Shown here in pieces: positions 24,080 to 32,159 of a stretch of DNA of 43,170 nucleotides. The notes under the pieces are model-generated. The model was not told the origin of the DNA and did not search any database. It was given only the letters and a program-made list of their open reading frames with translations. The stretch lies in the NCBI GenBank assembly GCA_026225255.1, contig JAMFSJ010000058.1, positions 1-43,170 of the forward strand. Reading direction: 5' to 3'. Positions within the stretch are counted from its first letter, which is position 1; each line of letters opens with the position of its first letter. Origin of the DNA: Methylacidimicrobium fagopyrum (GTDB lineage Bacteria; Verrucomicrobiota; Verrucomicrobiia; Limisphaerales; UBA11358). A program made the position numbers and the translations under genes.

Positions 24080-25223
24080 GGGATTTTTTCGGGTTCGTTT
24101 TCTTTTTGGGAACGACCGCACTCCGCCCTGCCCTTTGGGAATTTTCAACCACGGCATCTAGTAAGATTTTCGTCGGCTTGTTTAGCTTTAACTTTTTCGC
24201 GTCCGCAATTTTCAGCCAGCGAAATTCCTGGCCTTCGTCATTCAAGACCACCGCCGGATTTTTGGTGGTGCAGCGACACGTGTAATTCAACAAAACAAAA
24301 TGGGCGTCGTGATAAAACTCCTTCGAGTGGATGCAATCTTGCACGAGCACAAATTTTATATCGGAAATTTTGAGCGCGGTTTCTTCCATGATTTCGCGCC
24401 GCAACGCCGCCGCCGAGGTTTCACCCCACTTGATCTTCCCGCCGGGAATGCCCCATTTGTTCGACCACTTGTGCGTGCGAATCATCAGCACTTCATCCTT
24501 GGCATTGAAGATCAAGCCGCCGACGGTCGAGAGGGGGATTTTCTTTTGAGGTTTTGCGTCAGGACTCGACGGCGTCTCGCTCCACCGGGTCAGCGTGAAA
24601 TTATTTTTCTCCAACAACTCGCGCAGCTCGGAAAGATGTTCGACGATCAAATCTGGCCGGGCATTGCGCAACTGCGGCAGCGTATTGTAACCAGTCAGCA
24701 CCGCGCAGGAATGCACGCCGCCGTGATGCGCAGTTTCGATGTCGTGTTCCATGTCGCCGATGAAAACGGTTTCGTCCGGCTGAAGATTATTTTCCGCCAG
24801 AATGGCGTGAATTTTTTCGCGTTTGTCCCAAACGTCGGTGTAAGGCTTATCAAGAAAAGCATCGAAGCCGGTGACATCGCATTGCACTTTGAAATGATCG
24901 GCGTGCACCGTGCTGAGCAGAAACGTGCGGATTTTATTCGCCCGACAAAACTTCAAAAAATCCCGCGCGTGCGGCAATTCCACGACGGAACCTTGCGAAC
25001 GTTTGAACTCGGCGTGAAACCATTCTTCCAGTTGCGCCATCGGCACGTCCGGCGTGTGGCGATCATAGAATTTGGTGAACGGCAGGGAAAATTCAGCGCG
25101 AAAGCGGTCCAGCGACATCGCCTTTTTGCCCGCTTGCGTCAGCACGAAATTGGACGCTTGCAAAACCGCCGGCAGGTCATCCACCAAAGTTCCCGACCAA
25201 TCGAAAATAATATTACGGATCAC
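24072..25223 (-). CDS. HAD-type phosphatase / Nudix hydrolase fusion
   Basis: A 383-residue two-domain protein from a GTG start. Residues 1-205 are a HAD hydrolase like phosphoglycolate phosphatase: nucleophile Asp8 in FDWSGTLVDD, LLSTVHADHF, and VFIGDMEHDIETA. The usual second Asp of DxDGT is Ser10, a change that affects the general acid/base position. Residues about 230-365 are a Nudix domain with the box starting Gly262 and containing Glu268 and R-E-I-M-E-E (276-281); the usual Gly near its end is Ala283. Asp/Glu metal ligands are kept. The end overlaps folB by eight bases, so a role in pterin or nucleotide processing is suggested by context. Substrates are unknown. Confidence 0.85.
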   Translation of the reverse strand: MIRNIIFDWSGTLVDDLPAVLQASNFVLTQAGKKAMSLDRFRAEFSLPFTKFYDRHTPDVPMAQLEEWFHAEFKRSQGSVVELPHARDFLKFCRANKIRTFLLSTVHADHFKVQCDVTGFDAFLDKPYTDVWDKREKIHAILAENNLQPDETVFIGDMEHDIETAHHGGVHSCAVLTGYNTLPQLRNARPDLIVEHLSELRELLEKNNFTLTRWSETPSSPDAKPQKKIPLSTVGGLIFNAKDEVLMIRTHKWSNKWGIPGGKIKWGETSAAALRREIMEETALKISDIKFVLVQDCIHSKEFYHDAHFVLLNYTCRCTTKNPAVVLNDEGQEFRWLKIADAKKLKLNKPTKILLDAVVENSQRAGRSAVVPKKKTNPKKSRG

Positions 25224-25315
25224 GCACGGAATTTAACCGGCCATCAGGCAAGACGCCAAGACTTAAAGGAATTTAACCACGGAGGGAAGCGAGGTGGTTC
25301 AACCGTTTTTTACAA

Positions 25316-25342
25316 TAAAAAAGCCGCCCGCGAGCGGACGGC
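25316..25342 (-). terminator. Rho-independent terminator of the small basic gene
   Basis: On the minus strand the stem GCCGTCCGC / GCGGGCGGC (one wobble) is followed by six T. It lies 20 bases after the stop of the gene at 25362-25469 and separates it from the HAD-Nudix gene. Confidence 0.8.
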
Positions 25343-25361
25343 TTCAATGGTTTTGGCGCGC

Positions 25362-25469
25362 TTACCTTTTCTTCGCGACCGTCTTCTTCGTTTTCACCGC
25401 CGCTTTTTTGCGCTTGATGTAGGCCTTGCGGCGTTTTTTATGTTCGTCTTTATTGTGTTGTTTGCCCAT
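25362..25469 (-). CDS. Very small, highly basic protein
   Basis: A 35-residue protein beginning MGKQHNKDEHKKRRKAYIKR and made largely of Lys and Arg. Small lysine-rich proteins of this look occur in Verrucomicrobia and may bind RNA or ribosomes; this is an inference from composition. The frame is open further upstream to 25658, but that part overlaps the divergent lipoprotein gene, so the ATG at 25469 is chosen. A good terminator directly follows. The 45-base gap to the divergent lipoprotein start at 25515 leaves room for little more than a shared promoter region. Confidence 0.65.
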   Translation of the reverse strand: MGKQHNKDEHKKRRKAYIKRKKAAVKTKKTVAKKR

Positions 25470-25514
25470 AAGTGTCTTTACTTTATTCGCGGGTTGCGAT
25501 TTTGTGTGTGCACT

Positions 25515-26063
25515 ATGAATTTTTACACGGGCCGATTCAATCTTTATTTGCTGACGTTGCTGACGTTGCTGACGTTGACGTTCGCTTTCGGCTGTGCGTC
25601 GCCTTCCGAAAAGGAGAAAAAGAATGAAGACAAATTTCTCGGTGTGATCCGGTTGCATGTTGAAAGCACGGCGAATGCGCTGGATACCAGCCAGACGATT
25701 TCGGTTTTGCGCACGCAGCCGGTGTCCGTCACGATCGCCAAAGAACCGGTTCTGAGCGAACTGAATTTATTGCGGGTGCGCTTGATGGAAACGCCGGGCG
25801 GATTTGCGATCGAATTGAAATTTGACGACACCGGCTCGTGGACGTTGGAACAATTTACCTCCGCCTATGCGGGAAAACATTTGGCCATCTTCGGTCAATG
25901 GGGGGATAAAAAAGAAGAAGGCCGCTGGCTCGCGGCCCCGTTGATCACGACGCGTAATGCCACGGGCATCCTCGCCTTCACGCCGGACATGTCGCATGCG
26001 GAAGCGGTGAAATTTGTGACGGCCGTGAACCTCGCCGCTAAAAAAGCTCAAAAAGATAAATAG
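25515..26063 (+). CDS. Lipoprotein with SecD P1-like domain
   Basis: About 182 residues from the ATG at 25515. The signal contains a repetitive stretch (LLTLLTLLTLTFAFGC) encoded by nine-base repeats and ends at a lipidated Cys27. The mature part, about residues 43-175, resembles the P1 head of SecD: IRLHVESTANALDTSQTISV, FAIELKFDDTGSWTLEQFTS, GKHLAIFGQWGD and a final SHAEAVKFVTAVNLA. SecD P1 helps release proteins after Sec translocation, but the membrane part of SecD is missing, so this is a free lipoprotein version of unknown role. An M23 peptidase follows after four bases, making a two-gene operon likely. Confidence 0.72.
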   Translation: MNFYTGRFNLYLLTLLTLLTLTFAFGCASPSEKEKKNEDKFLGVIRLHVESTANALDTSQTISVLRTQPVSVTIAKEPVLSELNLLRVRLMETPGGFAIELKFDDTGSWTLEQFTSAYAGKHLAIFGQWGDKKEEGRWLAAPLITTRNATGILAFTPDMSHAEAVKFVTAVNLAAKKAQKDK

Positions 26064-26067
26064 ACCA

Positions 26068-27084
26068 ATGACCCGCAATTTTTTCTGCAGCGCCCTCGGC
26101 GCTGCTACTTTATTTTCCGGCACAACTCTGTTCGCGCAATCGCCGTTTCAATTTCCCACGGCGAACCATGCGCTTTACACGCCGGGCGCAGAATTGAAGT
26201 TTTTTGCGCCGACAACGCCGGATCGTTCGTGGACCAGCGGCAGTTTTGGTTGCGTGCGCGACAACAGTCAGCGGATGCACGAAGGGCTCGACATCTTGCA
26301 TTTGCAAACGGACCGGCACGGCGAACCGACCGATCCGGTGATGGCCACCGCCGACGGCAAGGTGATGTATATCAGCACGCGTCAGGGATTGTCGAATTAC
26401 GGAAAATATATCGTGATCCGACACGTCGTCGAAGGGTTGGAAATTTATTCTGTCTATGCGCACTTAAGCGCGATCAGCTCCGGCTTAAAAATTGGCGATC
26501 CGGTGAGTGGCGGACAGGTCATTGCCACGATGGGCCGCACGTCGAGTGCGGAAGCTATCGGCAAATGGCGCGCGCATCTGCATTTTGAATTGAACGTGCT
26601 CGTGAACGATAATTTTGCCGCGTGGTTCAAAAAAAATTCCAGCGAACGCAACGATCACGGTGAATGGAACGGCCAGAATTTGAACGGCCTGGATGCGCGT
26701 CCCGTATTGCTGGCGGAAAAGCCGGGTGAGAAAAAATTCAATCTGTTGAATTTCGTCCGCAGCCAGACGGAGCTTTGCCGCGTGCTCGTGCGCGACACAA
26801 ATTTTCCGTATCTGAAACGCTATCCGCAACTCGTCTTGAGCAATCCGGTGGCGGAAAAAGAAGGCATTGCCGGTTACGAAGTCGCCCTGAATTATAACGG
26901 CGTGGCGTTCGCATTGCTGCCGCGCGCCGCTTCGGAGATCAAAGGGAGCGGGAAATTCCAACTCATCTCGGTGAACGAAGCGGAAGAGCGCGCGAATCCG
27001 TGCCGCCATTTCGTCGTCAAGCGCGGCAGCCATTGGCAATTGACCGACGCGGGTCAGCGGGAATTGGAAATGTTGACGTATTGA
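26068..27084 (+). CDS. Secreted M23-family metallopeptidase
   Basis: A 338-residue exported protein; signal peptide about residues 1-24. The LytM-type (M23) zinc site is visible: His71 and Asp75 in RMHEGLDILH, and the HLHFELN His-x-His pair about 100 residues later, with a YAHLS segment between. M23 enzymes cut peptide cross-links of peptidoglycan. After about residue 190 comes a C-terminal domain of unknown type (about 130 residues). Start ATG 26068 follows the lipoprotein stop by four bases, indicating translational coupling. The metal ligands look complete, so activity is expected. Confidence 0.85.
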   Translation: MTRNFFCSALGAATLFSGTTLFAQSPFQFPTANHALYTPGAELKFFAPTTPDRSWTSGSFGCVRDNSQRMHEGLDILHLQTDRHGEPTDPVMATADGKVMYISTRQGLSNYGKYIVIRHVVEGLEIYSVYAHLSAISSGLKIGDPVSGGQVIATMGRTSSAEAIGKWRAHLHFELNVLVNDNFAAWFKKNSSERNDHGEWNGQNLNGLDARPVLLAEKPGEKKFNLLNFVRSQTELCRVLVRDTNFPYLKRYPQLVLSNPVAEKEGIAGYEVALNYNGVAFALLPRAASEIKGSGKFQLISVNEAEERANPCRHFVVKRGSHWQLTDAGQRELEMLTY

Positions 27085-27156
27085 TGCGCTGGGCACGGTG
27101 CAAGATTTTACTGGCAGTTCAATCCGGCTGACGTATTGTCAATTTGTATCGTCACA

Positions 27157-28014
27157 ATGCGTTGTCGTTCAACAAGATGTTCTGGAAAGCTGCAGTCGCG
27201 CCGACATTGCCATGCGTTTACGCTGATCGAATTACTGGTCGTTATTGCGATCATCGGCATTCTCGCTGCGATGTTATTTCCCGCGCTTTCAAAGGCTAAA
27301 AACAAAGCGCGGACGATTGCCTGCCTGAGCAACCTCAAGCAGCTTGAGTTATGCACGCACCTATATACTTTGGATAATAATGATTATCTGGTGCCGAATA
27401 ATTCCGTCGTCTCAGTCTCGACCAATGGCGCGGGCGACTCGCTTGCGGGTGGCGAATCGTGGTGCGTCGGCGTAGATGGCCGAACGGAATTGACGCCGGT
27501 CAATCTCACTACCGGACTGCTTTTTCAATACAATACTCAAATCGGCATTTACCATTGCCCGTCCGACCAATCGACTTTGGAGACCGATGACGGCCAGCTG
27601 TTGCCGCAATTGCGCTGGCGCAGTTACAACATGAGCCAGTCCATTAATGGTTATCCAGAATTTAATCCCGAACTTTTTTATTACATCCCGATGTGGTCGA
27701 AATACACGCGAATCCACCGGCCGACTCCGAGCTCGTTGTTTGTGTTCATTGACGAAAACGCGGATACGTTGGAAGATGCGGAATTCGGCAATCCGCCCGC
27801 CGGTTCGCCTTACTTTGAGCCGAACGTCTGGTGGGATATGCCGTCCAGCCGGCACGATCAGGGCGCCAATCTCTCGTTTGCGGACGGCCATGTGGAACAT
27901 TGGAAATGGCAAGCACCGAAAGTTTTTTATGATTGGATCCAGCCCGTTGAGCCCGGTGAAATGCCGGATTATCTACGTCTGCAAAATGCCATGAAGCAAT
28001 TATCGGATGATTAA
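27157..28014 (+). CDS. Type II secretion/prepilin-like protein with H-X9-DG motif
   Basis: A roughly 285-residue protein from the ATG at 27157. A basic leader ([20 protein letters not shown]) is followed by the prepilin cleavage/methylation motif [20 protein letters not shown], a membrane helix and then a soluble domain. Near the C-terminus the sequence [19 protein letters not shown] fits the H-X9-DG motif of PVC pseudopilin-like proteins. Such proteins are abundant in Planctomycetes and Verrucomicrobia; each probably needs a prepilin peptidase for maturation. It could be a cell-surface fibre or secretion component. The leader is longer than usual, so a later start cannot be excluded, but no in-frame ATG precedes the motif. 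Confidence 0.85.
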   Translation: MRCRSTRCSGKLQSRRHCHAFTLIELLVVIAIIGILAAMLFPALSKAKNKARTIACLSNLKQLELCTHLYTLDNNDYLVPNNSVVSVSTNGAGDSLAGGESWCVGVDGRTELTPVNLTTGLLFQYNTQIGIYHCPSDQSTLETDDGQLLPQLRWRSYNMSQSINGYPEFNPELFYYIPMWSKYTRIHRPTPSSLFVFIDENADTLEDAEFGNPPAGSPYFEPNVWWDMPSSRHDQGANLSFADGHVEHWKWQAPKVFYDWIQPVEPGEMPDYLRLQNAMKQLSDD

Positions 28015-28052
28015 TCCTTCGGCTTTGCCCGTGGATAGTTTAGATTGAAGCC

Positions 28053-29204
28053 GTGTTGACTGACATTAAATCCCTGACGCGCGAAGAACTGGAAACCCAA
28101 TTCAAAGATTGGAGCGAACCCGTTTATCGCGTGGAGCAATTGTTGAACTGGCTTTACGCGCGCCGCGTGACGACGTGGGACGCAATGACGAATCTCTCCA
28201 AAGGCTTGCGCCAAAAACTGGCTGGAAAATTTTCCATCCAAGTTTTGGAACTCGCCCGCAAACAAGGTTCGCATGACACGACGCAAAAATTTCTTTGGAA
28301 ACTGGCCGACGGTGCCTTCGTGGAAAGCGTTTTGATTCCCGCGAATCCCGCGCTTTACGGCGAAGCGAGCGACCGCCACACGCTCTGCATTTCCACGCAA
28401 GTCGGCTGCGCTTACGGTTGCAAATTTTGCGCGAGCGGCCTCGAAGGTTGGAAACGCAACCTCGGCGTGCATGAAATCGTGGAGCAGATTTTATCGGTCG
28501 AACGGTGGCATTCGGTGGAAGGTTCCAAGTTGAAGGTTGAAGGTGGCGCCGCGGACGAGAACCAACCGGTAACTTCTAGCCCGCAACCGGCAACCGATAC
28601 GCGCCTGGTCAACAACATCGTCGTCATGGGCATGGGCGAGCCGCTGGCGAACTACGATAATTTATTGAAGGCGCTAAAAATTCTTAACGCGCCGTGGGGC
28701 GGCGGCATTGGCGCGCGCAAAATCACCATTTCCACCAGCGGACTCGCGCCACAGATCCGCAAGCTCGGCAACGAGCCGTTACAATTTCGCCTGGCCATTT
28801 CCCTGCACGGTGCGACGGATGAAGTTCGCAATCGCATCATGCCGGTGAACAAAAAATATCCGCTCCGGGAACTCGTCAATGCGTGCGAAGATTATCAGCA
28901 CGAAAAAGGTCGCATGATCACGTTGGAATATATTTTGATCGCCGGCATCAACGACATGCTTGAACAGACACGTCCGCTCGCCTCGCTCGCCAAACGGTTG
29001 CACGCGAAGGTGAATTTGATTCCCTACAACAAAGTCGAAGATTTGCCGTGGGAACGTCCCACCGAAGCCGTCTGCGAAAAATTTCTCGCCGCGCTCGAAG
29101 ATCAAAATGTCACCGCGACCTTGCGCCGCGAAAAAGGTCACGACATTGACGCCGCCTGCGGACAATTGCGTTTGAAAACGGAACGCGAATTAGCCGCGAA
29201 ATAA
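28053..29204 (+). CDS. rlmN: 23S rRNA (adenine-C2)-methyltransferase RlmN with an insertion
   Basis: A 383-residue radical-SAM enzyme from a GTG start. The iron-sulfur cluster Cys are Cys119, Cys123 and Cys126 in QVGCAYGCKFCASG. MGMGEPLANYDN, the STSGLAPQIRKL loop and a late Cys369 in DIDAACGQL match RlmN. It methylates C2 of A2503 in 23S rRNA and A37 of some tRNAs. Between residues about 152 and 187 an extra, low-complexity stretch (GSKLKVEGGAADENQ and on) interrupts the family pattern just before NNIVVMGMGEP. The DNA there contains GTTGAAGG-type repeats. The insert sits in a loop and probably does not abolish activity, since all catalytic parts are kept. Confidence 0.93.
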   Translation: MLTDIKSLTREELETQFKDWSEPVYRVEQLLNWLYARRVTTWDAMTNLSKGLRQKLAGKFSIQVLELARKQGSHDTTQKFLWKLADGAFVESVLIPANPALYGEASDRHTLCISTQVGCAYGCKFCASGLEGWKRNLGVHEIVEQILSVERWHSVEGSKLKVEGGAADENQPVTSSPQPATDTRLVNNIVVMGMGEPLANYDNLLKALKILNAPWGGGIGARKITISTSGLAPQIRKLGNEPLQFRLAISLHGATDEVRNRIMPVNKKYPLRELVNACEDYQHEKGRMITLEYILIAGINDMLEQTRPLASLAKRLHAKVNLIPYNKVEDLPWERPTEAVCEKFLAALEDQNVTATLRREKGHDIDAACGQLRLKTERELAAK

Positions 29205-29258
29205 AGTTTGTTGAGATCGTTCAAGGCGGGTCAAAACTCGGTCGCCCTGCCCTTCAGT

Positions 29259-30527
29259 TCACAATAAGAATCCCGCCAAACACGCGGTCATGTAAGCGGC
29301 GAGCAAGCCGCCGATCATCGCGCGGAAACCGAGCTTGGCCATTTCGCTGCGCCGTTCCGGTGCGAGCGAACCAATGCCGCCGACTTGAATCGCGATGCTG
29401 GAAAAATTGGCAAAGCCGCACAACGCGTAAGTCGCGATCATGAAGCTGCGCGGATCGAGCGCGAGGGTTTTAGCATTGGCCGTGAGATCGAGATAGCCGA
29501 CAAATTCATTCAGCACGATCCGTTCGCCGAGAATTTGACCGATGTTCACGCAGTCATGGAACGGCACGCCCATCAAAAAAGCGAACGGCGCGTTCACCCA
29601 TCCGAAAAGATTTTGCAACGTCACCGGATTTTTCACGCCCAAATGGGTTTGCGGAAAACCGACGACGTAATTCGCCAGCGCAATGATCGCAATGAACGCG
29701 ATGAGCATCGCAATAATATTGAGCGCGAGATGAAAACCATCGCCCGCACCGCGGCAGATGGCATCAATGGAATTTGCCGTCGTGCGCGGAACCGTGGCCG
29801 GCGAGGTGCCGGCAGTTTCGCTTTGCTCCGTTTCCGGCAGCATGATTTTCGCGATCAGCAATGCGGCGGGACAATTCAAGACCGACGCCGTGAGCAAATG
29901 TCCGGCGGTATTGCCATAGCCCGCCGCCATGCCCATGGCCGCATAAACCGCCGCGACGCCGCCCGCGATGTGCGCCATGCCGCAGACCATGATCGTCATC
30001 AATTCGCTGCGCGTCATGCGTGGCACGTAAGGCCGGATGACGAGCGGCGCTTCGGTTTGACCCATGAAAATATTCGCGGCGGCGGAAAGGGTTTCGCTGC
30101 CGCTCGTGCCCATCGCCTTGCGCATCACGAACGCGACCGCGCGCACGACGCGTTGTAAAATTCCCCAATGATAAAACAACGCCGAAAGCGACGACACGAT
30201 GACGACCGTGCCCGTGACGAGAATGGCAAAAATTAAAGTGTGTTCCGGGCCAAACGTTTTGCCCAGCGCCGTGCTGTCCGCCAACGGACCAAAAACGAAC
30301 TTGGTTCCGTCGGTGGAAAATTGAATCAGTTTTTGAACGACCTTGCCCGCGAATTCGAACAGCGCCCCGCCCCACGGCGTTTTTAAAATGAGGAGCGCGA
30401 GGAGAAATTGCAGGCCGACGCCCCAGATGACCGTGCGCCACGGAAAGTTTTTTCGGTTGAAGGAAATCGCCCACGCGATGCTAATCATCACTAACCAACC
30501 GCCCAGGCTGATAAATTTAAGCTCCAT
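29259..30527 (-). CDS. nupC: Concentrative nucleoside transporter (NupC/CNT family)
   Basis: A 422-residue inner-membrane transporter. The family pattern is clear: an N-terminal group of helices, WGVGLQFLLALLILKTPWG, a GSETLSAAANIFMGQTEAPL segment with the substrate and cation site motifs, TRSELMTIMVCGMAHIAGG, and late NEFVGYLDL and YALCGFANFSSIAIQ. CNT proteins take up nucleosides with sodium or protons. It lies 22 bases downstream of the hypoxanthine phosphoribosyltransferase gene on the same strand, so the two probably form a purine-salvage unit: uptake followed by conversion of bases to nucleotides. It converges with rlmN. Confidence 0.93.
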   Translation of the reverse strand: MELKFISLGGWLVMISIAWAISFNRKNFPWRTVIWGVGLQFLLALLILKTPWGGALFEFAGKVVQKLIQFSTDGTKFVFGPLADSTALGKTFGPEHTLIFAILVTGTVVIVSSLSALFYHWGILQRVVRAVAFVMRKAMGTSGSETLSAAANIFMGQTEAPLVIRPYVPRMTRSELMTIMVCGMAHIAGGVAAVYAAMGMAAGYGNTAGHLLTASVLNCPAALLIAKIMLPETEQSETAGTSPATVPRTTANSIDAICRGAGDGFHLALNIIAMLIAFIAIIALANYVVGFPQTHLGVKNPVTLQNLFGWVNAPFAFLMGVPFHDCVNIGQILGERIVLNEFVGYLDLTANAKTLALDPRSFMIATYALCGFANFSSIAIQVGGIGSLAPERRSEMAKLGFRAMIGGLLAAYMTACLAGFLL

Positions 30528-30548
30528 GTTTTTTGGGCGGCGTGTCCG

Positions 30549-31172
30549 TTATTCCTTGTAAATCTGCGGGTGGAGCACGCCGACGAACGGAAGATTGCGG
30601 TAACGCTCCGCAAAATCAAGCCCGTAACCAACCACAAATAAATCTGGAATCTCGAAACCGATATAATCCGCGCGCACTTTGGCGACGCGCCGGCTCGGCT
30701 TATCGAGCAACACGCACGTCTTGATGCGACGCGGTTTGAGCGCGCGCAATTTCGGCAACACGCGGCTCAAAGTATTTCCCGTGTCGAGAATATCATCCAC
30801 CAACAACACATCGCGCCCGCGCACGTCGAGCCGCAATTCCTTCGTGAAAATCAAATTGCCGGATTCCGTGCCGTGGCCGTAACTGGAAACGCCGATGCAA
30901 TCTAAACGCAGCGGCAAATTCAAATACCGGATCAAGTCCGCCAGAAACATCACGGTGCCGTTGAGCAACGCCACGACGACCATTTCGCGTCCTTGAAAAT
31001 CACGCTCAATTTCGCGCGCCAGACTTTTGATGCGCTTCGCCAATTGTTCGTCGGTGATGAGAATTTTTTCCACCTCCGCACGCCAACGCGGCGGGACAGG
31101 AGCGATGGTTTTGGAATTTCCCGCCAGGGTTTTGAGGCGGCGCGGCGCGGTGGTTTTAAGTTTTGCGTTCAC
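30549..31172 (-). CDS. hpt: Hypoxanthine phosphoribosyltransferase
   Basis: The enzyme joins hypoxanthine (or guanine) to PRPP. The PRPP site VLLVDDILDTGNTLS and the family blocks VVVALLNGTVMFLADLI, VSSYGHGTESGNLIF and FVVGYGLDFAERYRNLPFVG are present. The core begins about 174 residues from the C-terminus, the usual length. The frame has no ATG start: candidates are GTG at 31172 (used here), a GTG 33 codons later, which would give the standard length, and a TTG at 31295. The N-terminal extension is basic and Pro-rich. Together with nupC it forms a salvage pair. The divergent flagellar operon starts about 240 bases away. Confidence 0.88.
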   Translation of the reverse strand: MNAKLKTTAPRRLKTLAGNSKTIAPVPPRWRAEVEKILITDEQLAKRIKSLAREIERDFQGREMVVVALLNGTVMFLADLIRYLNLPLRLDCIGVSSYGHGTESGNLIFTKELRLDVRGRDVLLVDDILDTGNTLSRVLPKLRALKPRRIKTCVLLDKPSRRVAKVRADYIGFEIPDLFVVGYGLDFAERYRNLPFVGVLHPQIYKE

Positions 31173-31384
31173 AATTAACTGCGGCGCATCGTAGTCCGTA
31201 ATGGCGGATATGGAAACATCCTTTTCAAGCGAGCAGGGTCTTATATATAGTTGGTGGATAATCGTTGATTGATTATCACTGGCGCCTTTTGTCAACGTCC
31301 CCTACCCGGCAATTTCTGCTCCTTGCCCGGAATCTTTTGCCAGCGTGATTTCAGAAATCGCGTAAAACCCCTGTAAAACAAGCA
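31173..31384. other. Intergenic region between hpt and the flagellar operon
   Basis: No gene is seen. The part close to the flagellar genes contains the sigma-54-type promoter listed separately. The left part may hold the hpt promoter. There is a CCCGG-N-TTTCTG word repeated loosely, but no defined operator can be named. Confidence 0.4.
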
Positions 31385-31400
31385 TGGCACGGTCGTTGCT
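31385..31400 (+). promoter_or_regulatory. Sigma-54-type promoter of the flagellar operon
   Basis: TGGCACG-GTCG-TTGCT fits the -24/-12 consensus TGGCACG-N4-TTGCW at every defined position. The -12 GC pair is at 31398-31399, so transcription should start near 31411, only about two bases before the flgF ATG at 31413. A transcript starting there would be essentially leaderless. Sigma-54 control of flagellar genes is established in several phyla. Confidence 0.85.
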
Positions 31401-31412
31401 TTAGCGCCGCGT

Positions 31413-32156
31413 ATGGATGTCAGTCTTTACCAAGCCGCCGCGGCGATGAGCGCCACCGCCAAGTGGCAAGATATGATCGCCGAAAATCTGTCTGCCGCCT
31501 CCGTCCCCGGAGCGCGCAAGCAGGAGATGTCCTTTTCCAATGTCCAAGCCGCCTTGTCGGCGGGGTCGGGAAAATCCGGCGCGTTCATTCCGTCGGGCAA
31601 TGCGGTTACTAATTTTCAGTCGGGCGAATTGCGTTCCACCGGCAATCCCACGGACTTCGCGCTGGAAGGACCGGGCTTTTTTTCCGTGCAGATGCCGGGC
31701 GGTAAAACCGCTTACACCCGCGATGGCGAATTCGCTTTGAACGCGAAAAAGCAGCTCGTGACAAAGGAAGGCTATCCGGTTTTGGCTTCGGGAAGTGCCG
31801 TGCAGTTCAATCCGAACAACGCGGGGCCGATCACGATTTCGGCTTCGGGCGACATCAGTCAGGGCGAACAGGTGGTGGGCAAATTGGATACCTTTGAATT
31901 CAAAAAACCGGATAAGTTGACGAAGACCGGCTCCGGTTTTTTTGAAGCCAATGATTCGGCGGCGCAACCCACGCAGTCCACCAAGACGAAGGTGCGGCAA
32001 GGTTTTGTAGAATCGTCAAACACCTCGCCGACCACGGAAATGGCCAGTTTGATCACGGCCATGCGGTTGTTTGAATCAAACCAAAAAGTGCTGCAAATGC
32101 AAAGTGATCGCATGAGCAAGGTGATCACGGATCTGGGCGGCTCGTCGGGAAGTTAA
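31413..32156 (+). CDS. flgF: Flagellar basal-body rod protein FlgF
   Basis: A 247-residue proximal/distal rod protein of the FlgBCFGK class. The N-terminus (MDVSLYQAAAAMSATAKWQD, then MIAENLSAASVPGARKQ) matches the rod-protein N-domain, with ASVPGARK replacing the more common NTTGYK. The DFALEGPGFFSVQMPGGKTA and YTRDGEFALNAKKQLVTKEG blocks and the C-terminal TEMASLITAMRLFESNQKVL helix are typical. FlgF forms the rod close to FlgG. The gene is the first of the operon, directly after the sigma-54-type promoter, and flgG follows after three bases. The start ATG is supported by alignment to FlgG. Confidence 0.93.
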   Translation: MDVSLYQAAAAMSATAKWQDMIAENLSAASVPGARKQEMSFSNVQAALSAGSGKSGAFIPSGNAVTNFQSGELRSTGNPTDFALEGPGFFSVQMPGGKTAYTRDGEFALNAKKQLVTKEGYPVLASGSAVQFNPNNAGPITISASGDISQGEQVVGKLDTFEFKKPDKLTKTGSGFFEANDSAAQPTQSTKTKVRQGFVESSNTSPTTEMASLITAMRLFESNQKVLQMQSDRMSKVITDLGGSSGS

Positions 32157-32159
32157 ACT

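Noticed and set aside
24300..25514. A 587-residue plus-strand gene ending at 26063
   Set aside because: The first two thirds are antisense to the HAD-Nudix gene; the real gene starts at the lipoprotein ATG at 25515.
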